Origin: Xylanivirga thermophila | Lineage (GTDB): Bacteria > Bacillota > Clostridia > Caldicoprobacterales > Xylanivirgaceae | Assembly (NCBI RefSeq): GCF_004138105.1 | Contig: NZ_RXHQ01000024.1 | Span: 1-42,634, forward strand | Direction: 5' to 3' | DNA: 42,634 nucleotides | The notes under the pieces: generated by a model | What the model was told of the DNA's origin: nothing | Databases searched by the model: none | What the model saw: the letters and a program-made list of their open reading frames with translations, nothing else | Shown: positions 1-9,705 of the stretch, in pieces | Layout: every line of letters begins with the position of its first letter | Position numbering within the stretch: the first letter of the stretch is position 1 | Made by a program: the position numbers and the translations under genes

Positions 1-2
1 GT

Positions 3-62
3 GTTAATGGTGTAGATAAAACTATAATACCAAACAGTCATCTGAATATATGGGAACTGTAA
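3..62 (+). CDS. C-terminal tail of an upstream gene (partial)
   Basis: The frame beginning at base 3 stays open from the window edge to a TAA at 60-62 and reads VNGVDKTIIPNSHLNIWEL. It is too short to assign to a family and could be chance. The next gene begins only at 222 and has its own promoter, so a separate gene ending here would fit the layout. Confidence 0.3.
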   Translation, partial: VNGVDKTIIPNSHLNIWEL

Positions 63-143
63 CTTTAAGTAAAAATATCCCAGGATGTTATCTATTCTTC
101 TTTTCCCTACAGTAAATTGACGCTATCAATTAGATAAATTAGC

Positions 144-172
144 TTGACAAAAAATTCGAACTAGAATATACT
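144..172 (+). promoter_or_regulatory. Sigma-A promoter of the mannoside operon
   Basis: The -35 box TTGACA is at 144-149 and the -10 box TATACT at 167-172, separated by exactly 17 bp. It lies 50 bp before the first gene, and a LacI-type operator follows it directly. Confidence 0.85.
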
Positions 173-177
173 AAAAC

Positions 178-197
178 TTAGGTAATCGTTAACCTAA
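178..197 (+). promoter_or_regulatory. LacI-type operator
   Basis: TTAGGTAATCGTTAACCTAA is a 20-bp imperfect palindrome (8 of 10 base pairs symmetrical). Its centre is 15 bp beyond the -10 box, so a bound repressor would cover the transcription start. It shares GTTAACGnTTACCTA (reverse strand) with the operator at 10478-10493, and a related site precedes the lacI gene at 8685. Confidence 0.7.
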
Positions 198-221
198 AAT
201 TAAGTAAATGGAGGTAAGAAT

Positions 222-1544
222 ATGAGGTCAAAAAAAATAATTGCATGTCTTTTGGTGGGTCTGCTTTCTTTGACATTATTTGTTGGATGTTCAGATGACT
301 CTAAAAAAGAAGTTGGGAGTTCAGAGCAACAATCTAAAGTTGAGGAAGATAGTGAAAAGGATTCTAAATTATCAGGATCTATTACAGTATTGACTCATAG
401 AACGGATATGACCGAAATTTTTGATGGTTATAAAGAAAAATTTCAGTCAGAGCATCCCGGTACAAAGATTGAGTTTGAGTCAATCACTGATTATCAGGGT
501 ACATTATCTACTAGGATGGCCACAAATGATTATGGTGATGTTCTTATGATGCCAGACAATATCACAAAAAATCAGTTTGCAGATTTTTATGAGCCATTAG
601 GGACTGAAGATGAGCTTAAAGAGGAATTTAACTTCTTAGATAATTTCAATGTTGATGGTACTATTTATGGTTTATCAACAGGTGCAAATGCAAATGGTTT
701 TGTCTACAACGAGAAAGTATTGAAAGATGCTGGTGTAGATGAAGTTCCGACTACTATAGAAGAATTTAATGATATGCTTAAAGCAATAAAAGAGAATACA
801 GATGCAATCCCATATTATACTAACTATGTAGCTGATTGGGCACTTACAAACTTTTCTAATGCTTTACAGATTGGTTTATCTGGTGATCCAGATTATATGA
901 ATAAGATGATTTATAATAAGAATGAGTTTACAGAAGGTTCGGCTACTTATACTTCGCTCAAAATATTATATGATATAGTAGCAAATGGGTATTGTGAAGA
1001 AGATCCTATTACTTGTGACTGGGAGTATTCAAAACAGGCAATGGCTGATGGTAAAATTGGAGTGATGTGTCTTGGTACTTGGGCGGTTGGTCAAATACAA
1101 GATCTATCTGATAATCCTGAAAACATTAAATTTATGCCAGTACCTGTCCGTCATGATGGGAAGGCATTAGTTCAGATTGGGTCAGACTATGGTATGGGTG
1201 TTAGCAAGCATAGCAAAAATATTGAACTTGCAAAAGAATTTGTAAAGTTCTTCGTCAGGGAATATCCAAACGATTCCAATATGATCTCCTCAATAGTAGG
1301 ATCTGAACTACCTGATTATCTAAGTGGCACTGATAATATTGAGTTAGTAGAGCCAGTTATGGGAACTACTAAGCAGGCAGAAGATATGGACAAAGTACAA
1401 AAAGAGGCTTTGATCAATATCTATGATGGTACTTGGGTTCAAACTATAATTGAAATAGGTTTGGATAATAGCGATTTAACTTTTGATGACTACATGAAGC
1501 AGTTGAATGATAATTGGTCAAAAGGCATTGATTCCTTAGAATAA
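222..1544 (+). CDS. Sugar ABC transporter substrate-binding lipoprotein (family 1)
   Basis: This 440-residue protein starts with a lipoprotein signal peptide: KK near the N terminus, a hydrophobic stretch and the lipobox FVGC with Cys23 as the lipidated residue. An acidic, low-complexity linker (about residues 24-48) follows, then a family 1 solute-binding fold beginning at GSITVLTHRTDMTEIF. It would capture an oligosaccharide outside the membrane and deliver it to the two permeases downstream. A GGAGGT site precedes the ATG. The position at the head of an operon with two GH130 phosphorylases and a mannobiose-type epimerase suggests beta-mannooligosaccharides as ligand, as for the mannan-binding protein of Roseburia. 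The ligand is inferred from context, not read from the binding site. Confidence 0.85.
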   Translation: MRSKKIIACLLVGLLSLTLFVGCSDDSKKEVGSSEQQSKVEEDSEKDSKLSGSITVLTHRTDMTEIFDGYKEKFQSEHPGTKIEFESITDYQGTLSTRMATNDYGDVLMMPDNITKNQFADFYEPLGTEDELKEEFNFLDNFNVDGTIYGLSTGANANGFVYNEKVLKDAGVDEVPTTIEEFNDMLKAIKENTDAIPYYTNYVADWALTNFSNALQIGLSGDPDYMNKMIYNKNEFTEGSATYTSLKILYDIVANGYCEEDPITCDWEYSKQAMADGKIGVMCLGTWAVGQIQDLSDNPENIKFMPVPVRHDGKALVQIGSDYGMGVSKHSKNIELAKEFVKFFVREYPNDSNMISSIVGSELPDYLSGTDNIELVEPVMGTTKQAEDMDKVQKEALINIYDGTWVQTIIEIGLDNSDLTFDDYMKQLNDNWSKGIDSLE

Positions 1545-1637
1545 ATATCTAAGATACTAAGAAGGGCGGCAAAATATCAACTGTTGAGGGATCTTTTGTC
1601 GCTCTTCAACTATAATTACAAAAAAGGGGTGTCTTTA

Positions 1638-2558
1638 ATGGATATGGAGTCAAGTAGAAGACGATTTTCATTTTCGTCTTTGCCCTATAAAAAACAAAAA
1701 ATAGTGATTACGATCGCTTTTCTATTTATACCAGTTTTATTGTTAACAGTATTTACATATCTCCCCGCGTTTTCTATGGTTAGTTATAGTTTTACGGATT
1801 GGGATGGAATTAGTCTGGAGAAGAATTTTGTCGGCTTAAAAAACTATAAGACCGTCTTTAGCGATGCTAAATATTTTGAGCCATTTATAGTAAGCATTTA
1901 TTATTTTATAGCTTCTTTTATACAGGTTGGTTTAGCTGTAGTGATTGCCTATTTAATAAGTTTTGACCTTTGGGGGAAAAACTTCTTTAAAGGGGTTTAT
2001 TTCTTTCCTTCTTTGATAAATAGTGTGGCAATAAGTTTTATATTCATTTTCTTTTTTCAACCTGGTAATACTCTAGATACCGTACTAAGTTTTTTAGGCT
2101 TAGATGGACTTATTCAATACTGGTTACGAGATCCTAAATGGATAAATATTTCGTTATCATTTGTTTCTGTCTGGAGATATATGGGATATAATATTGTAAT
2201 GTTTTCTGCTGCTATGCAGTCTATATCGCCTGAAATAATAGAAGCAGCGAAGGTAGATGGTGCTAATAAATACCAACAATTTAGGCATATAATTATTCCT
2301 GGCATATCAACCATACTTGGTTTGCAACTTTTCTTAGCTATTACTGGCGCACTATCAGTTTTTGAAATTCCATATATTATGACTGGTGGCGGTAATGGGA
2401 GCATGACTTTTGTAATTCAAACTGTGAATTATGCATTCAAAAATCATAGAGTAGGTCTTGCGTCTGCACTAGGAATAATTTTACTTGCAATTTGTATTTT
2501 AGCTGCAGTTGTGCAAAAAGTCGTTTCTAAAAAGATAAAAGGGAGGGAGAGAATATGA
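1638..2558 (+). CDS. Sugar ABC transporter permease, MalF/UgpA type
   Basis: The protein has about six hydrophobic segments and the permease EAA loop EAAKVDGANKYQQF, which docks to the ATPase. It is 306 residues from ATG 1638, which has AAGGGGTG at good spacing. An in-frame TTG at 1584 would add 18 residues but lacks a proper ribosome site. The 3' end overlaps the next gene by 4 bp (ATGA), so the two permeases are probably translationally coupled. No ATPase gene is present in this operon. CUT1 transporters in Firmicutes often share one housekeeping ATPase (MsmK/MsiK type), which is the likely situation here. Confidence 0.85.
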   Translation: MDMESSRRRFSFSSLPYKKQKIVITIAFLFIPVLLLTVFTYLPAFSMVSYSFTDWDGISLEKNFVGLKNYKTVFSDAKYFEPFIVSIYYFIASFIQVGLAVVIAYLISFDLWGKNFFKGVYFFPSLINSVAISFIFIFFFQPGNTLDTVLSFLGLDGLIQYWLRDPKWINISLSFVSVWRYMGYNIVMFSAAMQSISPEIIEAAKVDGANKYQQFRHIIIPGISTILGLQLFLAITGALSVFEIPYIMTGGGNGSMTFVIQTVNYAFKNHRVGLASALGIILLAICILAAVVQKVVSKKIKGRERI

Positions 2559-3415
2559 GTCAGATGGGAAAAAATAAAAAGATTAGTTCTAAGGATATCG
2601 CATGTGGCATTATTAAATATGCAGTACTTATTTTTTTAGTATTGGTGGTCTTGATTCCTGTTGTGACCATATTCTTTGCTGCCTTTAAGACACGAGATGA
2701 ATATATGTCTACTAGTGTATTGGAATTACCTAAAAACTTTTTAAATTTTGAAAACTTTAAAACTGTGTTTATTAAAGGTAAGATGTTAAATGGTTTTAAG
2801 AACACAATTATTATAATGGCATTTTCTTTGGCTGGATCTATATTATGTGGATCTATGGCAGCGTTTATTTTTAGCAGATTTAAGTCTAAGATTAGCTCCT
2901 TTGTAAATGGATTGTTTTTAATTGCTGTTATGATACCATCTATAACTACGCAGGTTGCAACATTTCAAATTGTGCATGCTTTAGGGTTATTTAATACAAG
3001 ATTGGCGCCGATTGTATTGTACTTAGGGACAGATATTATGTCCATATATATATTCTTACAATTTTTAGATAATATTTCTGAGTCATTGGATGAGTCTGCT
3101 ATTATTGATGGGGCAAATTATTTGCAAATTTTTTTCGAAATTATATTTCCACTTTTGTCACCTGCAGCTGTGACTGTTTTAATTACAAAGGGTATAGGTA
3201 TATATAATGATTTTTACATACCTTTTTTATATACACCAAAGGACAGTTTACTTACGGTATCTACTACTCTGTTTAAGTTTAAAGGTCCTTATGGGGCAAA
3301 TTGGCAGATTATTTCAGCCGGGGTTATTGTTATTATTATTCCTACTTTGGTTGTTTTTATAGCTTTGCAAAAGTATATTTACAATGGTTTAGTTGTAGGG
3401 TCTGTAAAAGAATAG
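2555..3415 (+). CDS. Sugar ABC transporter permease, MalG/UgpE type
   Basis: This 286-residue protein has about six membrane segments and an EAA-type loop around DESAIIDGANYLQIFFEI, as in the second permease of CUT1 sugar importers. The start overlaps the stop of the preceding permease and is preceded by GGGAGGGAGA. It would form the channel heterodimer with its neighbour and receive sugar from the lipoprotein encoded at 222-1544. The stop is followed within 32 bp by the GH130 gene, which puts transport and phosphorolysis on one transcript. Confidence 0.85.
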   Translation: MSQMGKNKKISSKDIACGIIKYAVLIFLVLVVLIPVVTIFFAAFKTRDEYMSTSVLELPKNFLNFENFKTVFIKGKMLNGFKNTIIIMAFSLAGSILCGSMAAFIFSRFKSKISSFVNGLFLIAVMIPSITTQVATFQIVHALGLFNTRLAPIVLYLGTDIMSIYIFLQFLDNISESLDESAIIDGANYLQIFFEIIFPLLSPAAVTVLITKGIGIYNDFYIPFLYTPKDSLLTVSTTLFKFKGPYGANWQIISAGVIVIIIPTLVVFIALQKYIYNGLVVGSVKE

Positions 3416-3446
3416 GAGTTAAAATCGGTTTGGAGGTTTAGATAAT

Positions 3447-4463
3447 ATGAGTAAAATAATCGGGAGTATTCTACCAAACATCCCTTGGCAAGAAAAGCCT
3501 ATTGGATTAAATCAGCCGATTTGGCGTCATAAGGGGAATCCAATTATAGGACGTAACCCTATTGAAGGAGTAGCAAGAATCTTTAATAGTGCTGTAATTT
3601 CTTTTGAAGATGAGTTTATTGGTGTGTTTCGCGGAGAGACAATAAATGGGAAACCTCATCTCTATTTAGGTCATAGCTCTGATGCTATTAATTGGACATT
3701 TGATAAGGAAAAAATACATTTTATCGATGAACAGGGTATCCCATATCAACCACTTTATGCCTATGACCCTAGATTGATAAAAATAGAGGATAGCTATTAT
3801 ATTATCTGGTGTGGGGACTTTGATGGTGCATCTATAGGTCTAGCAAGGACGGAAGATTTTAAAACCTTTATAAGATTAGAAAATCCTTTTTTGCCATTTA
3901 ATCGTAATAGTGTACTATTTCCAAGAAAAATTAATGGAAAATATGTGATGTTGTCTCGTCCAAGTGATAGTGGGCATACACCATTTGGTGATATTATGTT
4001 GAGTAAAAGTCCGGACTTAAAATATTGGGGAGAGCATCGTATTGTAATGCAAAAAGGCGGTAAAGGTTGGTGGCAATCGATAAAAATCGGCTGTGGACCT
4101 GCACCAATTGAAACAGATGAAGGATGGTTGATTTTTTATCATGGAGTAACAGGAACTTGTAATGGTTATGTCTATTCCATGGGGGCAGCGATTCTCGACA
4201 TTGATAATCCAGCAATTGTAAAATATCGTTCGGGGAGTTTAATGCTTACGCCGGAAGAATGGTATGAAGAACGGGGTTTTGTTCCAAATGTAATATTCCC
4301 ATGCGCAACATTATATGATTCTGCAACTGGGCGAATTGCAATTTATTATGGAGCAGCAGATACCTATGTATCTTTAGCCTATACTACAATTGATGATACA
4401 ATTAAATTTATTAAAGTACACAATGAGCTGATTGGATTGGATGGTACTGATGGAAGAATATAA
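3447..4463 (+). CDS. GH130 beta-mannoside phosphorylase
   Basis: This 338-residue protein is a five-bladed GH130 enzyme. Visible features are the opening NPIIGRNPIEGVARIFNSA, the acid motif AYDPRLI with Asp107 as likely proton donor, and the repeated W..SPDLKYWG and IAIYYGAAD.YV blades. There is no signal peptide, so it acts in the cytoplasm. Family members phosphorolyse beta-mannosides to alpha-mannose-1-phosphate. The sequence differs clearly from the GH130_1 enzyme at 6698 and looks like the GH130_2 group, which holds beta-1,4-mannooligosaccharide phosphorylases but also beta-1,2-mannoside phosphorylases. The epimerase and mannosylglucose phosphorylase in the same operon favour a beta-1,4-mannooligosaccharide substrate. 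The linkage is inferred. Confidence 0.85.
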   Translation: MSKIIGSILPNIPWQEKPIGLNQPIWRHKGNPIIGRNPIEGVARIFNSAVISFEDEFIGVFRGETINGKPHLYLGHSSDAINWTFDKEKIHFIDEQGIPYQPLYAYDPRLIKIEDSYYIIWCGDFDGASIGLARTEDFKTFIRLENPFLPFNRNSVLFPRKINGKYVMLSRPSDSGHTPFGDIMLSKSPDLKYWGEHRIVMQKGGKGWWQSIKIGCGPAPIETDEGWLIFYHGVTGTCNGYVYSMGAAILDIDNPAIVKYRSGSLMLTPEEWYEERGFVPNVIFPCATLYDSATGRIAIYYGAADTYVSLAYTTIDDTIKFIKVHNELIGLDGTDGRI

Positions 4464-4464
4464 A

Positions 4465-5460
4465 ATGGTAGATAAAAAGCTATATGCATGTCAAACCGAG
4501 CATTTAAAGGATTATAGAGGCATTGGAGATGCTCCTAAGGATTATGATGAATACTGGAAAAGAGCAAAGGCAGATTTAGATAAAGTTTCTTTAGAATATG
4601 AATTAGTAAAAAGCGATTTTAACGCAAAAAGTTGCGAGGCTTATGATCTATATTTTACCGGTGTAGGTGGAGCAAAGATACATTGTCAGTTTTTAAAGCC
4701 TAAAAATATTCAAGGTAAAATACCAGCAATTGTACAATTCCATGGCTATTGGGTAAACAGTGGAGAATGGTTTGGAAAGCTGGGTTATATATCAGAGGGA
4801 TTTTGTGTCCTTGCTATGGATGTTCGTGGGCAAGGAGGTACAAGTATTGATAATGGTATATATAAAGGTAATACCCAAAGTGGGCATATTATACGAGGTT
4901 TAGAAAGTGAAAACCCAGATAATTTGTTCTATCGCAATGTATTTTTGGATACTGCCCAATGCGTACGTATTTTAATGAGCATGGATTTTGTAGATGAAAA
5001 CAACATCTTTGCGACAGGCGCTTCTCAAGGAGGAGCTTTGGCTATTGCCTGTGCTAGCTTAGTTCCACAATTGAAGGCTGCAGCAGTTATGTATCCGTTT
5101 TTATGTGATTTTAGAGGTATCTATAAAAATAATTTTAGTTGTCCCAGTTATGAAGAGATTACATGGTATTTTCGGCAGCGCGACCCCATGCATTTGCGCG
5201 AGGAGTTCTTTTTTGAGCGTTTGGGATATATAGATTTAAAAAATCGAGTGAAGGATATTAGGTGTGATGTGCTTTGGATGACTGCATTAATGGATAATGT
5301 ATGTCCGCCTTTTTCACAAATGGCAGCATATAATGGGATTACTTCTGATAAGAGCATTGTTTATTTTCCTGAGTATTCCCATGAATGGCTTCCATATTCT
5401 GGGGATTTAATCTTGAGCTATTTTTTAGAGCGATTGAATGCATGGAAAGGTAAAGATTAG
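4465..5460 (+). CDS. axeA: CE7 acetyl esterase (acetyl-xylan/cephalosporin-C deacetylase family)
   Basis: This alpha/beta-hydrolase of 331 residues carries all CE7 signatures: RGQG at 121-124, nucleophile motif GASQGG with Ser187, LMDNVCPP with Asp277, and SHEW with His306. Spacing is close to the Thermotoga TM0077 triad (Ser188, Asp274, His303). ATG 4465 is chosen because GGAAG lies 8 bp upstream. In-frame starts at 4432 and 4450 overlap the preceding gene and lack a site. There is no signal peptide, so it would remove acetyl groups from imported oligosaccharides inside the cell. Between mannoside phosphorylases, the likely substrates are acetylated mannooligosaccharides, although family members are best known for acetylated xylo-oligosaccharides. 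Confidence 0.85.
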   Translation: MVDKKLYACQTEHLKDYRGIGDAPKDYDEYWKRAKADLDKVSLEYELVKSDFNAKSCEAYDLYFTGVGGAKIHCQFLKPKNIQGKIPAIVQFHGYWVNSGEWFGKLGYISEGFCVLAMDVRGQGGTSIDNGIYKGNTQSGHIIRGLESENPDNLFYRNVFLDTAQCVRILMSMDFVDENNIFATGASQGGALAIACASLVPQLKAAAVMYPFLCDFRGIYKNNFSCPSYEEITWYFRQRDPMHLREEFFFERLGYIDLKNRVKDIRCDVLWMTALMDNVCPPFSQMAAYNGITSDKSIVYFPEYSHEWLPYSGDLILSYFLERLNAWKGKD

Positions 5461-5467
5461 GGATTAT

Positions 5468-5496
5468 AGGGGCAGCTTCGTAGTTGTCCCCTTTTT
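5468..5496 (+). terminator. Intra-operon terminator or attenuator
   Basis: AGGGG-CAGC pairs with GTTG-T-CCCCT around a TTCGTA loop, followed by TTTTT at 5492-5496. It sits between the esterase and the epimerase within an otherwise co-directional operon, so it probably lowers expression of the distal genes rather than ending the operon. Confidence 0.65.
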
Positions 5497-5529
5497 ATAT
5501 TAATAATTCAAAGGCGAAAGGAGATGCTT

Positions 5530-6723
5530 ATGGAGAGATTGAATTTATTGCGTAATGAAATGGAGGTAGAACTCCTTAATCATATTATGCCTTTTTGGAG
5601 TCGACTTAGAGACCCACGAGGAGGCTTTTATGGATATGTAGATTTTGATTTGCATATAGACAAAAATGCGAACAAGGGAGTAATTCTAAATAGCCGTATT
5701 CTATGGTTTTACTCTAATATATATTTAATTACAGGGCAGAAAGAGGCATTGAAATTAGCAGATCATGCATTTGATTTTTTGATAAAATATTGTATAGACG
5801 AGAAATATGGCGGAGTTTATTGGATGTTAAATATGGATGGAATCCCTTGTGATGAGATGAAACATACATATAATCAGGCTTTTGCCATCTATGGGTTGTC
5901 TTCCTATTATGCTGCATCTAAAAATTCAAGTGCATTAGAACTTGCCAATCAGATTTTTAATATAATTGAAACTAGATGCATAGATGATTGTGGATATGTA
6001 GAGGCATTTGATCGTAAGTGGAAACCTATTGATAATGAAAAGCTATCTGAAGATGGGTTTCATGCTGCTAAAACTATGAACACTTTGCTTCATATTATTG
6101 AGGCATATACTGAACTCTATCGTATATCTAATGACAACCATGTAGGAGAATGCTTAACGAATGCTGTGGAACAATGTTTAAATAAGGTATATAATCCGCA
6201 AACTCATATTTTAGGTGTTTACTTTGACAAAAAGATGAACTCTATTGCGGATGTATATTCATATGGACATGATATTGAGGCTTCGTGGTTGTTAGATCGT
6301 GCGTGCGAGCTGTTAGACAATGAACAATTAACTGCTAAAATTGAGCTGATGACATTGGAAATGGCAGATAAAGTGCTTCAATATGCTTATAAAGATGGTG
6401 CATTGAATAACCAGAGTATTAATGGTATTGTCGATACAACTCGTATATGGTGGGTACAAGCAGAAAGTGTTGTGGGATTTCTAAATGCCTATCAGAAGAC
6501 CAAAGATGAAGCCTATTTAGATATTACGGTATCTTTATGGAAGTATATAAAGACATATATTATCGATAAACGTGAGGGCTCTGAGTGGTATTGGGATGTT
6601 AATGATAATGGAGAACCAGTGAACAAAAGACCTATTGTAGAACCATGGAAGTGTCCATATCATAATGGTAGAATGTGTATGGAGGTAATGAAACGATATG
6701 AAAAAATTCGAACAGATCTATAA
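5530..6723 (+). CDS. Cellobiose/mannobiose 2-epimerase (AGE superfamily)
   Basis: This (alpha/alpha)6-barrel enzyme is 397 residues long. It shows the catalytic histidines of the family: GHDIE (His247), CPYHNGRMC (His378) and a third near [12 protein letters not shown] (His178/His188), plus the substrate arginine in LNSRILWF (Arg56). It interconverts the reducing-end glucose and mannose of beta-1,4-disaccharides. The neighbouring GH130_1 gene overlaps its 3' end by 26 bp, the standard pairing in which the enzyme turns mannobiose into mannosylglucose, the phosphorylase substrate. ATG 5530 is chosen over ATG 5524 because the AAAGGAG site abuts 5524 but is well spaced from 5530. Cellobiose may also be a substrate. 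Confidence 0.88.
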   Translation: MERLNLLRNEMEVELLNHIMPFWSRLRDPRGGFYGYVDFDLHIDKNANKGVILNSRILWFYSNIYLITGQKEALKLADHAFDFLIKYCIDEKYGGVYWMLNMDGIPCDEMKHTYNQAFAIYGLSSYYAASKNSSALELANQIFNIIETRCIDDCGYVEAFDRKWKPIDNEKLSEDGFHAAKTMNTLLHIIEAYTELYRISNDNHVGECLTNAVEQCLNKVYNPQTHILGVYFDKKMNSIADVYSYGHDIEASWLLDRACELLDNEQLTAKIELMTLEMADKVLQYAYKDGALNNQSINGIVDTTRIWWVQAESVVGFLNAYQKTKDEAYLDITVSLWKYIKTYIIDKREGSEWYWDVNDNGEPVNKRPIVEPWKCPYHNGRMCMEVMKRYEKIRTDL

Positions 6724-7880
6724 AAGAGAAATTGAAAAGCATGAGAAACTTCTTATCAGAAATAATGAGAAAATAGAAGAGTATAATGGAATATATGATC
6801 GTTGGAAATATCCTGTAATTACACGCAAACACACACCACTTTTCTGGAAATATGATTTAAATCCGAAAACGAATCCTTATTTTATGGAACGATTAGGAAT
6901 AAACGCAACGCTTAATGCCGGCGCAATTGAATTAAACAATAAATTTTGTTTAGTGGTGCGTGTAGAAGGTAATGATAGAAAATCTTTTTTTGCAGTAGCA
7001 GAAAGTGATACAGGTGTCGATAACTTCCGGTTTTGGGATTATCCTATAGTTCTACCAGATACTGAACTGGATGAGGTAAATGTATATGATATGCGTCTTA
7101 CGAAGCATGAAGATGGTTGGATTTATGGTGTATTCTGTTCTGAGAGTAAAGACACTGCAAGTACAGATATTTCTTCGGCGATAGCAGAAGCTGGAATTGT
7201 ACGAACTAAGGACCTTAAGAATTGGGAACGTTTACCCAATCTAAAAACTAGGTCGCCTCAACAGCGCAATGTAGTTCTTCATCCTGAATTTATAGAAGGA
7301 AGGTATGGTTTTTATACCCGGCCACAGGATGATTTTATACAGGCAGGCTCTGGTGGAGGTATATGCTTTGGCTTATGTGATGATATAAAAAATCCCGTTA
7401 TAGAATCAGAAGAGATAGTTATAAGTCCAAGGCAATATCACACCATAGCAGAGATAAAAAATGGTGCAGGTATTGTACCTATCAAAACTCCAAAGGGTTG
7501 GATTCATATTGCGCATGGAGTTCGAAATACAGCGGCAGGGCTTCGGTACGTACTTTATGTATTTGCAACTGATTTAAATGATCCGTCTAGATTAATCGCT
7601 GCACCATCTGGCTTGTTTTTAGCACCACATGGTGAGGAACGGATAGGAGATGTCTCTAATGTGGTTTTTAGCAATGGTGCCATTGTACGTGAGAATGGTG
7701 ATGTATATATATACTATGCTTCGTCGGATACTCGTATTCATGTTGCTACTACTACCATTGATCGTTTAATGGATTATACTTTTAATACGCCACAAGATCC
7801 TCTGCGCTCATCAGATTGTGTAAAGCAGCGATGTGAGTTGATTTCAAAAAATTTGGAGTATTTAAAAAATAAAACTTCTT

Positions 7881-7888
<8 letters not shown>
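6698..7888 (+). CDS. GH130_1 4-O-beta-mannosylglucose phosphorylase
   Basis: The 396-residue protein has GH130_1 hallmarks: [19 protein letters not shown], the charged VARVEG-like segment [16 protein letters not shown], and NVYDMRLT, whose Asp131 has the same number as the proton donor of the Bacteroides fragilis enzyme. It would phosphorolyse mannosyl-beta-1,4-glucose to mannose-1-phosphate and glucose in the cytoplasm. It overlaps the end of the epimerase gene by 26 bp, so the two are translationally coupled and form one two-step module. The stop at 7886-7888 lies right at the junction with a GH1 fragment. Confidence 0.9.
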
Positions 7889-8333
<445 letters not shown>

Positions 8334-8440
8334 AGTATATAAAAATATGATAGTGAACATTTGTACATAGATAAGTATGACGTTAACCATTACCTTTGTA
8401 CTATTTAAGTAGTTATGGAATTTGGTGGATGCATATAATA

Positions 8441-8469
8441 TTGACAAGTAAAAATAAAGCACGTATAAT
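8441..8469 (+). promoter_or_regulatory. Consensus promoter of the lacI gene
   Basis: TTGACA (8441-8446) and TATAAT (8464-8469) are separated by exactly 17 bp, a perfect consensus. Transcription would start near 8476, inside a LacI-type operator, and give a leader of about 210 nt before the gene at 8685. Confidence 0.85.
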
Positions 8470-8511
8470 TATTTTATAACCTAAACGTTTAGGTTATAAA
8501 ATAATTATACG
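8462..8511. repeat. 50-bp perfect inverted repeat
   Basis: Two 25-bp arms meet between 8486 and 8487 with no loop and no mismatch. Each arm holds a TATAAT -10 box and half of the operator. No T-tract follows, so it is not a typical terminator. As DNA it could extrude a cruciform. Confidence 0.9.
8478..8495. promoter_or_regulatory. Perfect LacI-type operator
   Basis: AACCTAAACGTTTAGGTT is an exact 18-bp palindrome centred on a CG step, as in LacI/GalR-family operators. It is the core of a longer 50-bp palindrome and lies equally far from the two opposing -10 boxes. It most likely mediates autoregulation by the product of the gene at 8685. Confidence 0.75.
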
Positions 8512-8532
8512 AAGTTTTAGCGGGTTTGTCAA
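8504..8532 (-). promoter_or_regulatory. Mirror-image promoter facing the lacI promoter
   Basis: On the minus strand TTGACA (8532-8527) and TATAAT (8509-8504) are separated by exactly 17 bp. It points left, toward the GH1 remnant, and no credible minus-strand gene lies there, so its transcript would be antisense to the remnant and the GH130_1 gene. The -35 box lies outside the palindrome. Confidence 0.65.
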
Positions 8533-8684
8533 ACATTTATCAGCTTGATTGATAATATAGCTTATACGAAGGTTAACAACTCTAAAGCTTTGAACTGGCT
8601 TTATTAAAATGCAGCTAGAGTAAAAATTCTATCTGAGTTAATATTGGCTTTAAAGATTTAGATTTAAAAATAGGAAGTGATATA

Positions 8685-9692
8685 ATGAAACAAAATGTTA
8701 CAATGAAAGACATTGCAGATAGAATAGGTGTAAGCAATGTAACTGTATCCAAGGCTTTAAATGATAGAGAAGGAGTTAGCGAAGAACTTAGAACTAAAAT
8801 TAAATATATAGCTAATGAAATGGGATATAGATATAATACAGCTGCAAAATCCATTAAAAAAGGTTATTCGTATAATATAGGTATAGTAGTAGCTGAAAGG
8901 TTTACAGATGATCTACAATCATTTTACTTAAAATTTTATCAAAATATTTGTAAAGCTTTAGAAGAATATGGATATCTAGGTATGCTTCATATATTAAGCT
9001 ATAATGAAGAAAAAAACTTGCAATTGCCTAAAATGTATAATGAAATGAAAATAGATGGCTTAATCATACTAGGACAGATTAGTAAATCGTATATAGAAAT
9101 TTTGAAAGATATAGAAATACCTACAATTTTTCTGGACTTTTATGATGAGCATAATAATTTTGATTCTGTAATTGCAGATAACTTTTATAGTTCCTATGAT
9201 ATAACAAATTATTTAATAAGCAATGGTCATAAAAACATTGCATTTGTAGGGAATATATATTCAACTAGCAGCATACAAGACAGATTTTTAGGGTATTATA
9301 AGTCTTTATTGGAGCACGGGATATATTTAAGGGAGGATTATATTGTAAATGATCGTGATAAGGATGGAAAGCTCATTGACTTAGTAATGCCTAGTGATAT
9401 GCCAACAGCTTTTGTATGTAATTGCGATAGGGTAGCATATAATCTAATAAACCAATTAAAAAAGTTAGGTTACATAGTACCGGATGATTGCTCAGTGGTG
9501 GGTTTTGATAATGATATTTTTTCTATGCTATCTAATCCTAAATTGACAACTGTAGAAACTAATATGGAGGAAATGTCTCGAAATGCCACTAAATTCATTA
9601 TGCGGAAGATTGAAAATCCGGATCGGGAAAATGATAGGGTATTGGTTAAAGGGAAAATCGTATATAGGGATTCAGTCAAAAAAATACGATAG
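8685..9692 (+). CDS. LacI-family transcriptional regulator (first copy)
   Basis: This 335-residue regulator has an N-terminal LacI helix-turn-helix (TMKDIADRIGVSNVTVSKAL, residues 6-25), a hinge near residues 48-60 and a periplasmic-binding-protein-like effector domain ending in the typical DCSVVGFDNDIFS segment. GGAAGTGA precedes the ATG. By eye about two thirds of residues match the LacI protein at 19390, and the recognition helix VSNVTVSKALN is identical, so both may read the same operators. It probably represses the operons starting at 222 and 10792 and its own promoter. The inducer is probably a mannoside or other beta-linked sugar or sugar phosphate, which the sequence does not show. 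Confidence 0.9.
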   Translation: MKQNVTMKDIADRIGVSNVTVSKALNDREGVSEELRTKIKYIANEMGYRYNTAAKSIKKGYSYNIGIVVAERFTDDLQSFYLKFYQNICKALEEYGYLGMLHILSYNEEKNLQLPKMYNEMKIDGLIILGQISKSYIEILKDIEIPTIFLDFYDEHNNFDSVIADNFYSSYDITNYLISNGHKNIAFVGNIYSTSSIQDRFLGYYKSLLEHGIYLREDYIVNDRDKDGKLIDLVMPSDMPTAFVCNCDRVAYNLINQLKKLGYIVPDDCSVVGFDNDIFSMLSNPKLTTVETNMEEMSRNATKFIMRKIENPDRENDRVLVKGKIVYRDSVKKIR

Positions 9693-9705
9693 TTTCTTAT
9701 TTAAC

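Noticed and set aside
8372-8396. A further LacI operator (CGTTAACC at about 8381)
   Set aside because: Only half of the site matches and no promoter boxes are placed correctly.
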